64,000 bases of DNA from Cryptomeria japonica (GCF_030272615.1 NC_081413.1:443387038-443451037), one strand, 5' to 3'. Shown: positions 45,374-58,129, numbered from the stretch's first letter. The notes: generated by a model from the sequence alone, not told the origin. Program-made: numbers and translations.

Positions 45374-48300
45374 ATGGCTTCTTCATCTACTCCTGATTTC
45401 ATTGCAAATCCTACTGTTGTTGAGGTAGTTGGGCGCCCTAGACCCATCTTCAAATTGGTTCCCGAAATTGCAAAGAAAGATGGTGACATAGGTGCATTCT
45501 CCCAAATCCCTAAAGGAGTAGTGTATGCTAAAGACCCTAGAATATATATACATTGTCATATAGAGGAATTGGGTGATGATGAAATAAAAAACAATGTATA
45601 AATCTGTAATTTGTGACGAATCCGAAAATGTCAAAAATGAACAGAAGATAATAGAAACCCTAGGTTTTATAGAAATTCTTAGTATCCCAGATTTTCCCAA
45701 GGATATCATAAGAATTGTCCTAAGCAGGGTTCATGGTGAATTCTTTTGGTTGGACTCTATTCACAAGATTACTAAGGAAGCTGTCAAAGCAGTAATAGGG
45801 TTACCTTCCACCAGTAACAGACCTAACAAAACCAGGAGAGCCTCAAATCACATAGTGATAGACCTAACTGGTGCAACATTTGACAAGAGATCGCTAAGGG
45901 TAAATGATGTAACAGATATCAATGTCAAATTTATCAGTATGATCTTAGGCTACAAAACTACACATGAAAATAGGTTAAACTCAGTCTCTAGCCTATGCAT
46001 TAAAAGTGCCTATGATATGGTAAATGATAATGCAAGGATAGACATATGTGAATGGCTTAAAGATGAACTGATTGATAATTTGGAAAAGATAAAGAAAGAC
46101 AAAAAGGGAACATTCGGATTTGGAAACCTACTTGTTTGTCTGATGATGTACATAACCAAACAAGTACTCTGTATTGGTATTAGAAATTTTGGCTTTGATA
46201 TACCGGTAGGCAAAAAATTGTTAGATTTACTGAACAAAATGGGAGAGAACAGGGAAAAGAACATAAATGAGTATTTTCAGGCATTGAAGGCCCGAACGAA
46301 AACTAGAGTCAGATTGTCACAAGCAATTGTAGACAAATATAAGGATGAAATCTATTTTGTAATAAAGAAGGATGAAATTTGGATGGAGGCAGTTATTCCT
46401 AGAACCATCTGGGTAATTGAAATGGGGTATGAAACTGATGACAACATAATAGAAATGTATACAAAAGCCCTCCTAGAAGCTCCAAAGGAACCCGAAGAAA
46501 AGGTTTTTGCCAGTGCTAAAACAATAGAAAGCCAAATTCAATCAAGAAAAAGGGTTAAGAAGGTTGAGGCAACTGTTAGAAAAGGAACCTGACAGCAAAA
46601 AGCTATCAAGGAAGATGTATTAAGACAAACCGATATTAAGGAGTGCAACTTCCTATGAGAGTGGCATACCAGCTAAATTCAAAGGAGTTGAAATAAAGAG
46701 AAAAACTTCACTGGTACCCTCACCTTCTCCTAGAAAAACAAAATAGAAGCAACAAGCAGTGCGGGCCCCAACAAAGAAACTAACTCCAAAGAAAAAGAAG
46801 ATGAGCCCTAAGAAGAAGACTCAACAAACTATTGCTCCCATTGATAAAGTAGAGAACAGTGTAATCTTACACTTAGATATTTACAAGAAATTTTTGATGC
46901 AAGTTGTTGATGAAATACCGACAGATCTGTATAATACACTAGAAGCTAGAAGGCTAGCTATTGTTGAGCTTGATAAGAAAATAAAGATTGAAAAAATACT
47001 TGTTGTACATCCTATCAACTCACCTGATGAGATAGATCAATTGATCTCTGAGGCTAACCGGTCAGTATTTTCAACTGCTCACCAGCATGTAGTACTGATG
47101 GTAGGTAGAGTGAATGAGGTAACAAAAGAAACAACTGATGCATAGGATATATTCTTTGTAGAGAAGGAGAAACAGGAAGAGTATAGAAGCCCTAAAACCA
47201 TCAAGGTATATCAAAAGGATAAGGGAAAAGGTAAGGTTGGTGGACCACCCAGTATAAAAATAATAGACAACTTATCCCCACTGCCTTTAGATACTCCACC
47301 GGTAGTTACTACTGACAATCAATTGACTACTAAGAGCATGGACACACCACATGAGGATACAAATCCTAATTCTGAGGTGTTATATAAAATGAACATTGAT
47401 ACTCAGAAATTCAATATTGTGGTGGATAAAGAATCAACAAGAAAATCAAATGTGGCAACAGAGCCACCGACAGAAAACATTGCAGTGACCCCAGACACTG
47501 GAAAGGCAAAGACCACAAATGTACATAATGATTCATCTACTGAGCCACCGGCAATAGGCAGCACAGAAGAAAAACCGGCAGTGGACACCATTGAGAAATA
47601 GTCAGAGCAACAGGCTCCCTCACGAGAACAAGTTTATGCAGAGACAGTGCCACCGACAACAGCTGAGAAACCCAAATCTTTGCTTAGAGAAATGCAAACA
47701 CAAAATGACCTACTAGAGGTCACTACAAGCAAAGAAGTTACTCACATTGGCGGAATACAGATTGTTGTTTCTTCCATGGCAGAATTCAGACCAAGAAATG
47801 TGACAGAGGTTCTATTGGATTCAATCAAGAAAATAATAGAGTGCGGTGCACAAACATACAAAGCTATTGATGATACAATCCCAATTTTGAAAATGATAGA
47901 ACCGAAGTGTAATGTGGATAATAAAGATTCTTTAAATCAAGTTGACACATTGTCCAACTATATTACTAACAACATTGTGACAGTTGAACAAATAAATGAG
48001 GAAGCATTCAAGGAGAAAATTGAGAAAGAAAAACATAAATTCTTTAAAGAGGAAATAAAGAAGTGCATGAGACAATTTGACACTCTTTTACTGGCACTAT
48101 GTAAAACACTAAAAGAATTTAAAAAGTTGTATAGAGATACATTTAAAACAAACTTTTTGACAATAGATATAGACAAGAAGATCAGTATGGTAGAAGAAGA
48201 AATAAATAAATTAGCTGACAATTTCATTAATTCATCGGAACCATTATCAGTTTTTGAGCAAAAAATAACAGGTTTTGAGGAGGAACTTTAGGAATTTGAA

Positions 48301-48564
48301 AGAGAGAAGGAAAGAATAAAAGGAAAGGCAAAAGATCTGAAATGGAGACTTAGTCCAAAATTGGACTACCTCACCTCCTTGAGAAAAGAGATATTTGAGG
48401 CATTGGTTCAAGGACAGAAGACACTGGAACAACAAATGCAACACCTCACTGGTACAATTCAGAGGACAGAGGCCACATTAAAGGACAATGAACAATTCAC
48501 TGAGAGCCCGAATCTAATATTAGCAGACCTTTTCCAGATTTTAACCAACCAGTTACAGGGATGA
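45374..48564 (+). pseudogene. Element E second ORF, large protein of unknown function
   Basis: It begins at ATG 45374 in a good context (AACCATGG). One frame shift near 45595 leads into 45594-46592, 332 open codons including GEFFWLDSIHKITKEAVKAV, NHIVIDLTGATFDKRSLRVN and GNLLVCLMMYITKQVL. Another shift leads into one frame from about 46759 to 48564 with few stops. That part is basic at first (KKLTPKKKKMSPKKKTQQ), then Thr/Pro/Glu-rich, then coiled coil (KLADNFINSSEPLSVFEQK, RTEATLKDNEQ). The HGEFFWLD..KIT..AV..ITGLP-like motif occurs in other pol-less plant retroelements. No enzymatic motif is visible. Confidence 0.6.
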
Positions 48565-48612
48565 AGCTGGAAACCACACTCAATTGACAATTTGACAACC
48601 TTTGTCATTGAT

Positions 48613-48788
48613 GCCAAAGGGGGAGTAGTGGTAATGAGAAAAATGATTAGCAGAAGACACCATCTACTCAGGGGGAGCAAATATGATGTGGCACATAGTT
48701 TTTGGTAAAATACTTTTGGCAGATTCTTTTTGGACGACACTTTTTGGATTTTTCTCATGAGTGTTGCCATCAATGCCAAAGGGGGAGA
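48613..48788 (+). promoter_or_regulatory. Element E polypurine tract and upstream duplicate
   Basis: GCCAAAGGGGGAGA at 48775-48788 is followed by the LTR. A near copy, GCCAAAGGGGGAG at 48613-48625, and CTCAGGGGGAGC near 48678 lie upstream. Extra purine tracts can act as secondary primers. Confidence 0.7.
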
Positions 48789-48789
48789 T

Positions 48790-49484
48790 TGTTGGCAAAT
48801 GCACACTCCAATGAGAAATTGTAGGTGATTGAAGGTTTTGTCATTGATGGCAACCTTGCAATCATATGATACCGCCAAGACAATTTTACCGACATCGGCA
48901 ATGACAAACTCTACACCGACACACAAAACACTGGTAGTGAAAGAAAGGATACTGACACCCAAGCCGAGAGGAATTTTATTTGTAATATATTTTATAATTA
49001 ATTGTAAAATCATTGTAAGCCAACATGGCGAGTTGTAAGACGACTCATATATGTATGAGATCATTGTAGAACATTTTGTAATAAGGTGATAGGCTAAATA
49101 ATGCAGACCTAATATGCGAATTTTAGGTTAAGGGTTTATGTATGCAACAGAGCTAAAACCGGTACTGGATTAAGTACAAGAGATTGGATTATTATAATCC
49201 ATTTTTTTAAGTGAGTGTGACTTCCTTTTGTAATTGAGCAGTGAGCTCTAGGCACTTGGCCTTCCTACATGTGCAGGCCCCTATTGTAGCAGCAATATTC
49301 TCTTATTGGCAAGTAAATGAATATTGTGGGTCACAAATGGTTATTGTTTTCCTTTTTACTGCATTACTTTTTATTTACCCGTACACTCTATTGACATGCT
49401 TTACATGTTTTAATTCAAGTAAATTAACAAACCGATAAGATATTGATTCACCCCCCCCTCTTAGTATCTTTCGAAATCCTAACA
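48790..49484 (+). repeat. Element E 3' LTR
   Basis: This 695-bp copy of 43096-43892 starts TGTTGGCAAATGC and ends AATCCTAACA. Two deletions explain its shorter length: about 30 bp near 49165 and about 77 bp near 49333. Confidence 0.88.
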
Positions 49485-49594
49485 CTTGTTCAAACTTTCG
49501 TATTAAAGTGTAACAAGTTCATCATATTTCTATTGTCACTATACTTGAACCAAACAAATAATTAACTATGTTATGGGTTAGTAACTAATATAAA

Positions 49595-50149
49595 TTGGGA
49601 AAAATAGGGGAAGCTAAGGAAAGGGAAGAGGAAGGAATTAAACTTGACATCATCCTCAACATTGACCAGGTGGACCCGAAAGATAACAAAAAAGATATGG
49701 ATTTTGAGGTGCTCCTGACAAATTCTACCAATAGCCAGGAATGCTTTCTCTGGGTGAGCAATGAAATTAACATGTTTAAGGAAGGCATTAAGGGTATTAT
49801 TGATACCTCCACTGAGAATCCCATGCAAAACAAAACTGATATGCTTCTTTGAATGACCCATAAGCTTACTGAAGATGTTGAAGTCATGAAAAAGGATCAC
49901 AAGTCCAGGATAGGGAAGTTGGAAAAGAACTTGGAGGAGATTAAGGGAAACTTGAGGAAATTGGCCAAGATTATCAAGGAAGCCATGAGTAGCAGCGCTA
50001 AGGGCCTCAAAAGGGTCAATGAGATGATGGCTATCCATAGAACACAACCTATCTCCAATGTCCCACCATCTGATGCTAAACAAAAGAAGAAAATTCAGGA
50101 ACTAAGCTCGCAAGGAGCGGGAGCAGGAATCAGGAGAGGAGTTCAATGA
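49595..50149 (+). pseudogene. Coiled-coil ORF in element D's right LTR
   Basis: Two open stretches in one frame (49595-49852 and 49853-50149) are separated by a single TGA, together 184 codons. The protein is charged and heptad-rich: DVEVMKKDHKSRIGKLEKNL and EEIKGNLRKLAKIIKEAMSS, ending in a Gly-rich tail. It is followed by a T-rich tail and GGGCTCTACCCC near 50267, a layout similar to the small ORF and tail at 35846-36140. It may be part of a retroposon remnant. I do not recognise the family. Confidence 0.4.
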
Positions 50150-51529
50150 GATTTATAATAGAAGAGCTCGATGAGATCAACAAGAATATGATCCAGAAGA
50201 ACTCTGAGCTTATGCACTCTATAATTTAATTTTCTTTTTGTGTTTTTCTTATTTGTTGTTCTATGTGGGCTCTACCCCGTTTCGATGGTTGTTTTTCTAT
50301 TGGTTTTGGACTGGATGTCCATCGTTTATATATCATTTCACTTTGGTCAATGATATTCTCAATAGCATTAGATACACCAAGGATATCAAGTCATATTACT
50401 AAAAGAAATAATTTGGACATTGTAATGATTAATGGATATTGGCTATAATACTAACAGGATACTATTATAAGATAACATACTAACATAATCATACTAAGTG
50501 TACATATATTCAAACTAAAGACCTTAGTAATTCAAATATGTTTTTAGTACATTAATAATGCAATCTATCAAGTAACTTAAGAATGTGTCTTTCCTTAACA
50601 TGGACTAATAACATCGATATCACAATCATTCTATATAGTAGCATTCTTTGGAAGATCAATCCTGAATAATCCATCAAGTAACTACCTATTCAAGACTTTG
50701 AAGTCTAAGAGATTATTAAATTCCCATTGATGACTATTGTGAACTGTTAGAAATAAATAATTACATCTACTAACCATATTGTTGACTAACACTGAGAGAG
50801 ACATTAAACTTCTTTTGACTCCATAATTGACATGTGCTTACTAGATATGATATAATCTTAAAAGAAAATTTTAAACACTATCCAACATATACCCTTCAAG
50901 AAAGCTTGATTGAATGAGATGTAATAAAAGATTAAATCATACTTAATTTAAAACGTCATCACAATAAATGAACTCAAGAATTTAGATCTATGAACAAACG
51001 ATATGCTTCTAAGATTCTTCACTTAGTCTGAGATTTGATGTAGGAATAAGAGTCTGATTTTCTAATATTGAGTTCTTTTGACTAATTAATGACTAAGTAT
51101 AAATTAAAGGATTTAACAGAAGCAATAAAACATAAATATAACTTTACTAAGTGACCTTACCTATGTTGTCCAATAGCATGAATTCACATTAAGGGGCATT
51201 GGATCTACAAGATGAAGATATGCATAACATACACAATGTCGGTTATATACTCTAATAACAGATACAGTTAGTGTTATTGCTATGATTAATCTTAGACCCA
51301 TAATAAAATCTGCCTTATAATAGATCTGTCATTACAAGAATAAAAAGTATTTCTAGATGGTCTGGCAACTAAAACATGTAGAAACTGATGCAAAGTATTG
51401 GAACCAAGGAACAATTTTCCTGAGTACATTTAAGTAGATTGCACATCATGAATTTGGCATCGCTTGAATACTTAGAACCTATCAAAAGAAAAAGTAGGAA
51501 AGCTTGAATGAGCGTACCTCTAAGTCAAC
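50150..51529. other. AT-rich part of element D's right LTR
   Basis: No gene, no repeat larger than simple A/T runs. It continues D's long LTR. Confidence 0.4.
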
Positions 51530-51961
51530 GTGGGGGTACTGCATGCAATGTATACTCTAAGAAGAGCTACGATACCTCCAAATTCGTTTTCTTATATACT
51601 TTATTTAAACATGCAACCTGCTCTATGTCCATCTGAAGCGTTTGATAGATTTCCTCAAGGAGATGGAATTTACTGGATGCACGATTTGCAGACAATGGAC
51701 TTGATAAGAGGCTATAGAGACTATCGACCATGTGCAAATGGCATCACACAGGACCCGTCTCTATTCGAGCATCCAGATCGCCTCTACCATTGCTGGTATC
51801 GAATCAATCTGAACAGACAACTACTGGCTGCGATAATGGCTTCTCACAGGCTTCGACACCTCCTATTCAGGTCGTCTCCCAACATACAAAGAGCCGCCTT
51901 CAACTATAATAGCTGGCCACTATATATGACTGGTTCGATTTGCGGAAGAGAGCAGCGATGA
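51530..51961 (+). CDS. Hypothetical 143-aa ORF in element D's right LTR (antisense)
   Basis: An intact ORF lies on the strand opposite to D. Residues include SEAFDRFPQGDGIYWMHDLQ, MDLIRGYRDYRP, LYHCWYRINLNRQLLAAIMA and AAFNYNSWPLYMTGSICGRE. It is rich in Arg, Trp and Tyr, with no signal peptide or membrane segment. The matching region of the left LTR (37221-37590) is interrupted by stops and deletions, so the ORF is either decaying or the right copy has stayed open by chance. The amino-acid pattern looks protein-like, and it may be a captured host exon. I cannot assign a function. Confidence 0.35.
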   Translation: MGVLHAMYTLRRATIPPNSFSYILYLNMQPALCPSEAFDRFPQGDGIYWMHDLQTMDLIRGYRDYRPCANGITQDPSLFEHPDRLYHCWYRINLNRQLLAAIMASHRLRHLLFRSSPNIQRAAFNYNSWPLYMTGSICGREQR

Positions 51962-52982
51962 ATGTAGCCCGCCTAATTCTAAAACCCTTGATTTTACCAA
52001 CTAGAGGATGACGCCTTAGTATAATATATATATATTCCTCCAAACTTCTCAGATTTTGATGCCCTGAGGCGCGTCTTCTGTTCTCCCTTCCCTACGCTCT
52101 TCTCTGCCCGTCCACCAAATTTATGAGATTTCTAATGCCTGTGTGGGATGCAAATCCTGTGGCAGGACAAATTAAGGCATTTGAATGATTCAATGCCTCT
52201 TCTAGACACCTAGAGCTAAATCGAATGTTAACAACAATATTACTGATTCTGCGTACAAGGACAAGGAAACCATGATTTAGAAAATGATCAGATGCCTAGG
52301 AGTCAGCCCATGAAGGGTACAAGAATGCCTTCATCTTGAGGTGTGACTTCTGTCCTCCATCCCCCATGCTCTCCCTTCAGACGATTATTAATCCCTCTTT
52401 TTCATAGCCAAGAAACTCGATTAACAACTGCACCGATACCATATGAAGAAGCAGAAAGTTTCGCTCATCCCTTGATGATTCCCCGTGCTTATAGTTACAG
52501 TTACCATTCGAAAACCAACTCGATAACTGAATTATAGGTTAAACCTCACAACCAATTCCAATTATTTCTAAACATTCCCCAAAATTTTATTACCCATTTC
52601 CTCTTGATTCGAAACTAATCCTATAATAAAATCTTAAAAAGTAAGATTATTTATTATTAAGACATAACATTAACCTTTGAAGATAATCTACCATATTTTA
52701 GTAACTAGAGCTCTATCAAACATTGCTTTATCACCCTACCTTGAATGAGCTATAGCAGATTTAGTATGATCACCAAATTTATATTCTACGACTGATAATT
52801 GGGACAACTCATGCAAGCAATGTGCAATCATTTTGTTGGATGAGATTAATCTAACATCATACTGGATCTTAATATGCATTTCTATCTACATTAATTAACA
52901 CATAAATTACTTGATTTCATCAATGCTAAAGTTTGGGCACTGTAATAATCCATTATTCGTACAAAGTTAGAGGGGTGTTACA
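51601..52982 (-). repeat. Element D right LTR, part matched by the left LTR
   Basis: Direct repeat of 37221-38600, ending AGAGGGGTGTTACA. The two copies differ by scattered substitutions and small indels, for example a 20-bp insertion near 52830. The rest of this LTR (42138-43095 and 49490-51600) has no visible partner on the left. Confidence 0.75.
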
Positions 52983-55040
52983 TTCACAATGCACATAATT
53001 CAGAATTATACTTTTTAAAATTAGAAGATATGTAAAAGACATTAAATTTAGAAAAATGCCTTATATGAAAAAGTAGATGGAGTAATATATCTAGTAATTT
53101 GGCGAATACCAATATCTCTTCCATAAAACATTGAAACACAAACTAAACAATTGTATTTAGTTTAGCTAACTTTTATCAAAGACAACTAAAAAATTGAGTT
53201 TTGTTCTTTTGTTCCAAATAAGATGATTGATTGATTGAAGTATCATCTAATTAGGTCTAAAACCATGTATATATGACAATATAAACTAATAAAATAGAAT
53301 TGTTAACACACAAGAAGCAATAGATGATAGAAAATATGGAACAATGAGACAAAAGTGAATGTGTAGCTAAAAGTAGATGATTTTGGTGTTAGAGTGGATT
53401 GTTGGATGCCCTTGTCCTTAAGTTGCATAGACTAAAGAAAATGTGTAGATCTAGAATCAACAAACATAAAGCTTCTATCACTTGAAAATCTAACCAAAAT
53501 AGGAAGGACTAGGGTGTTGGGCACCTTTGTTCGAGGTATTTTTTTCCCAAATTTGTGATGATGGTCACTATCTCTCTAAATCCTATCTTCTTGTACGTTT
53601 GCACTTGTAACATCATAAATTATAACCCTATACAATTTACAACACTTTCTGTGTCCCATCTTAGATCTTATCCAAGCTCATTTCCAACCTTTTTAGATTG
53701 AAACTAATGTCATCTATCTACATGGCGACCATGGAGCCTTGTCTCGAGATATTTTCACCTCATCCTTGTCCTGTTCACCTTGTTTTGGGTTGACAAGGTC
53801 TTTTGGGTGCCCTTTTTCTTTGCAAGGATTATTGAGGAAATCTTATCCTAGACAAGGGCGCATCCTTGTCCCCCCCAAAAAAGGCCAAAATTTGAATATA
53901 ATGATGCTCACTTCCCGCCAGTCGATTCTTAATCACAATGCTTCAATTTGACCATTAGAGATTGGGATAGTTTGTGATATACTTTGAGAGCCCTACATAA
54001 GAGAATTTTATTTAATTTATTTTGACACTCCACATCCATCATTCATATTCATTATCATCCACAAGCATTCATTAAGTATCAAGGAAAAATTTCATCCCAC
54101 ACTATCCTTCAATCATTCTTCAAGGTATAGACATCATGGAGCAACAAATTACATCAATATTCACGTAATCTTATGTTTATGATTGATTCATTTATGTATT
54201 GTCATGTCATGTCATGTTATTACATCAATACTTGTGATCACTTTCAAAGAGCATTGGATCATCAACATTCATCAATGACAACAAATTTGAGTAAAAAGCA
54301 TTTGGCATTTTGCTTCAGCATTTCAATTCAATTCAAGGGATATTTCCAAGCCCTTATCAACAACAAAATTTATCTTCTTATGTTTGCATGTTACAGGTTC
54401 AAAAGCTATACTTGTAGAATTAGGTAGAGTAGATATAGACAATCAAATCTAACTTTTATAGAGGTGAAAAGTGGAGAACAAGGTTTCCCCACATGCCTAA
54501 GTTTGACAACTTCCTGGTGATATTTTAGGAGGACATTCAGGCCTACATTTTGATTTTGAAATGATATCTATTATCTTTTGACACTCTAAGGACAAGGTCA
54601 CTCATAGCACCATAGTCTTGTACTTTTAGGCTCATATTTTAGACATAGGTTCTGAAGTCTCAACTTTCTTATTCTAGATGTATACACATATCTAGATACC
54701 ACATTTGAAACTACTTATTCATGTTGATTTAGGTTAGTTTTACATCTTTAGCCCTAGATTTCTCTCATAGTCAAATGATGAGCATGAAGAATCATCTTAC
54801 AAAAAATATGAGCTACAAGGATAATTATTTATTGATCAAGTACTAATCTGTAAAATCATTCTCACATTACTAGTAGCATAAATTAAAATTAACATCTGAA
54901 ATGGGTATAAAGAACCTTTAGGAAATCTGAGCTAGGTTCTCATTTATATCTCTCCTTAAGATTTTTAATGAGAAGATAGGTGATAAATGAGGTAAATAAT
55001 GCACTGATAAGTTAATTTTTTTATTGTATTGAACTTGATA
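52983..55040. other. Unassigned intergenic DNA
   Basis: No supported gene. A perfect small inverted repeat GACAAGG-GCGCAT-CCTTGTC lies at 53851-53870, with further CCTTGTC and GACAAGG copies from 53735. Short ORFs here look random. Confidence 0.4.
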
Positions 55041-55208
55041 TAGTTTGAGAGGCACTAAGTCAATCGGGTTAGTGTAGGATCATGGGGGGCCAAAAAGTGG
55101 CGATGTGAAAAAAATAGCCTTTTGCACTCACCTAAAAATGCGAAAATCCGTGTTGACTTTTTGGTTGGCCTAGGTGTCAGTACACCTTGAAATGGTAAAC
55201 ACCTGGGC

Positions 55209-55480
55209 AAATCAGATATTCGATTTGTATAGGTAATTTTAAATTAAAAAATAAATTATATAATATAATATAATTATGTATTATATAATATATAATATAA
55301 TATAATAATATATTATATATTATATTATTATATTAAAATAATTTAATTATAAAAATTGGATATCCGATTTCTTTGAGACAATAAAAGAGGACTATGATAG
55401 CCTTTGGTTTTGTTTTTTTACCCACGGGCTTCATGAATTCAAGCAAATTTGATATCTAGTTGCACCCGATATTTGATTTT
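55209..55480. repeat. Left subterminal palindromes of element F
   Basis: AAATCAGATATTCGATTT at 55209-55226, AAATTGGATATCCGATTT at 55353-55370, and half-degraded AAATTTGATATC and CCGATATTTGATTTT near 55450-55480. An AT-rich TATAATA run (55255-55330) lies between them. Confidence 0.7.
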
Positions 55481-55688
55481 ATGAGCCGAATTTGCAAAAA
55501 AATCTAATAAAAGGTAGGATTTTTATTGTTTTTCATCATTGTCATTCAAATTTTTTCTTTTTTTTGAATGTTTATTTGTTTTTCATTCAAAATATGCTTT
55601 TTTCACGAAAACTAGGCTTTTTTAAATCAAATAGAAAATTGTTCAAATTTGTTAACTAAATTCAACTGTTTAAATTCAATTAGGTAAA

Positions 55689-57517
55689 ATGGGGGATAAT
55701 AGTGAAAAAATTGATCAACTACAACTGCAACAACCAAACCCTCCTGCAAAAAAACCTCCTTTGCCAAACCCCCCTCAATTTGGGATTTTATTGCACAAAA
55801 TTTGAACCAATTGAGGGGGTTGTAGATGTCTATCATAGGATCCCTCACTTGAACCCAATGTTTGATCCCCTCACATCCATCATAAAGAGTACAGAAACCA
55901 TCACTAAGGAGCGCAATGTCGATGCTCTTTTGTGGCAAGATTCTATGAGGGAAAAATATGCGGATGGCTTGTCCTATAAGGAGATCAAGGATCTCAAGAT
56001 ATCTAAAGTTGATATCACTACATTGTGTGTGAATCCCCACACTGGTCAACCTGTAGACCCCCCCAAAAAAAATTTCTATTAAATGGTGCACAAATGATGA
56101 TATTGTGAAAAAATTTTGGGATAGTTTGTGGATCGTTTTCAATAAACAACCCAACAACAATATTGATGTCCCCTTCTACTTCATCAAAAAAATTGTATGC
56201 TCAGTTTGTTTTAGGAAAACATGTGAACTACTTTGACATCCAACCTTTCCAGGGTGTGGGTTTAGGTATGCCCCAAGATAAACCTAGGGCAGTCAGAGTA
56301 GTCTAGGGCCCATATGTCCCCCCTCCTCCTATTTATCCCCCACCTCTAGTGCAACATCTAGATATCATATGTGAGGCAACGTCACAGACCATATCGGCTA
56401 TTCACTCTTTGAGTAGCCTTTTGGTTTCTCAGGCTGGACTAGTAGCTCAGCCTTCTTTTGATGGTAGTGGTGCATCTGGTGGTGCTGACACATCCTCCTC
56501 GGCTCCACACATTTGTGTGCCCCATAGTTTTTTCATGTGTGGGCACCTATGCTTCGGTCTAGTTGGACAACGTGTTGATCCTCCTGTGCACACTGCAGAT
56601 TTTAAGGTGGACGAGATACACGATGCACTAGATGTTATGACAGGAACTGGAGGATACCTTGGAGAGTCCTCACATACTAGAGGGAAGGAGGCACCTTCAT
56701 TATACGTTGATTATGTAGTGGTAAGATTTGTATTTTCATAGTTCATTCCATATTTTAAATGAATATTTAGAATCTAGATAATAATAAGTACTAATGTTTA
56801 TTTACATGGTCTATTTAACAGTTGATGATAGAGGAGGAGTTGACACAGATCTTGCATGTATTAGATTATGTAGTAACTTGCATGTATATCATATTTTATT
56901 TTTGTAGGGTACAAGTAGTGCGAGTGCGGGGCTGTACGATTCGGGATCTGGTAGTGTAGCTAGAGATAAGGGAAAGATAATTGAATGAATAGTTTAAATA
57001 ACTTATAATGATTATACACTTCTATACATAGATTGATAGTTTCACATAGAACTGTTGTGTGTATGTACATAAAATTCTTGGCTTCACATCCTTGTTGACT
57101 ACACCCACTATACCTAAAGATGAAGAAGAAGAAGAAGAAGAGATGCCTCAGGTACATGTGTTTATTTTATTTTGTGTTTAGTAGATATAATTTGTTATTA
57201 TTAGTGACAATCATATGCTAACTTATATCAATGTCATGTCTGTGAACATATGTAGGTTGTGTATGAAAATATTGAAAACATACCTCCTCTACCGAAGACA
57301 TACATCAAGAGTCCTCCAAAGCTAAAGAGAAAACATGGTGATGAGGTAAACAAGAATAGTTCAATTATAGTTCATTTTTATGTTAACTTTTTGAATGTGA
57401 GTTATATAATATAACTAATTGTATAAGTAATCGTGGTTTGTTTTTCTTGTGCAGGATTTTTTAGAGCCGAGCAGTGCAGCGAAGAGGATCGATTTTTATG
57501 CTCCATCAGTAGCTTAG
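55689..57517 (+). pseudogene. Element F plus-strand multi-exon gene, decayed
   Basis: It starts at ATG 55689 (MGDNSEKIDQLQLQQPNPPA, Gln/Pro-rich). A frame change follows near 55795, then FEPIEGVVDVYHRIPHLNPM and LWQDSMREKYADGLSYKEIK to about 56082. After further damage an open stretch 56349-56720 ends at a donor G/GTAAGATTTG. Candidate later exons follow acceptors at 56821, near 56907 (GTSSASAGLYDSGSGS), near 57256 (VVYENIENIPPLPKTYIKSP, PKLKRKHGDE then GTAAAC) and near 57454 (DFLEPSSAAKRIDFYAPSVA, stop 57515-57517). The basic PPKLKRKHG could be a nuclear signal. It may be the accessory protein that many two-gene DNA transposons carry. Family unknown. Confidence 0.45.
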
Positions 57518-58128
57518 GATGTTATAGATAGTTTTGGGATGCTTACATGTCTAGTTCACATGTATAATTTATAAATGGACATACATTCATGTATATAGAC
57601 ATACATTTTGTTTGAGTTGGTGTTTAAGCCATATTTGTGTATGGACATACACTTGTAATTATTGTACATTTTCATATATACTAGAAAGATATTTGATCAT
57701 ATAAATTGTTTCTCATGTGTGCATAGTGTTATCATTTTAAACTTTAATCTTCAATCCAATAATGAACAATGGTTAATAATGGTTATTTAATGAACAATAC
57801 AATTCATTCTATTTCATCGTAAGTGTTGTTTGTATAATATTCATATTATATATAATTCATTTCATCTAAACCCTAAGTGATAAATTTGGTTGCCTTTGGC
57901 AACTTCACCAAATTTAATGACCTCATTTCTCATCAGGCCTCCATGAGGTCAAATTTGGAAGACAAGTGTTTTGATGGATTCAAAATGTAGATAAGGTGAA
58001 ATATAGTCATTTTTTATGTAATAAGGTCATCTAGACCAATATTTGTTATGTCTAGTTATAGGTTACTCATAATGGCAAAATTGCTCAAGATTGCTCAAAA
58101 GTTGTAAAAAGTTGTCAATGGGGGATTC
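57518..58128. other. Element F spacer
   Basis: AT-rich, no gene seen. It contains the probable 3' end of the plus-strand gene. Confidence 0.4.
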
Positions 58129-58129
58129 A

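Larger units (their letters stand above)
43096..49484 (+). mobile_element. Element E: Copia-type LTR element lacking pol
   Basis: LTRs 43096-43892 and 48790-49484 enclose a perfect tRNA-iMet primer site (43895-43906), a gag-like ORF, a long second ORF and a polypurine tract AAAGGGGGAGA. The interior of 4.9 kb contains no protease, integrase, RT or RNase H, so it must depend on another element. The LTR phrase GAGGTTTTTCCCACACTAGG and the GCCAAAGGGGGAGA tract are typical of Copia elements of the SIRE/Maximus or Tork groups. Flanks CTTAC and CTTGT may be a decayed target duplication. It lies in element D's right LTR. Confidence 0.8.
37221..52982 (-). mobile_element. Element D: large LTR derivative without gag-pol
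   Basis: Direct repeats 37221-38600 and 51601-52982 both end GTTACA. On the minus strand the left one is preceded by a purine tract. A tRNA-Met-type primer site at 42124-42135 sits two bases from TGCAATACCC, the start of the right LTR. Excluding nested element E, the right LTR is about 4.45 kb and the interior 38601-42137 about 3.5 kb with no retroviral domain. That size plan recalls the LARD class described in barley. The left LTR seems truncated at 37221, so the element's left end is uncertain. Confidence 0.55.

Noticed and set aside
55047-55062. CACTA terminal motif as proof of a CACTA transposon
   Set aside because: CACTAAGTC is a short match, the other end is outside the window, and the transposase-like blocks do not fit the CACTA type I know.
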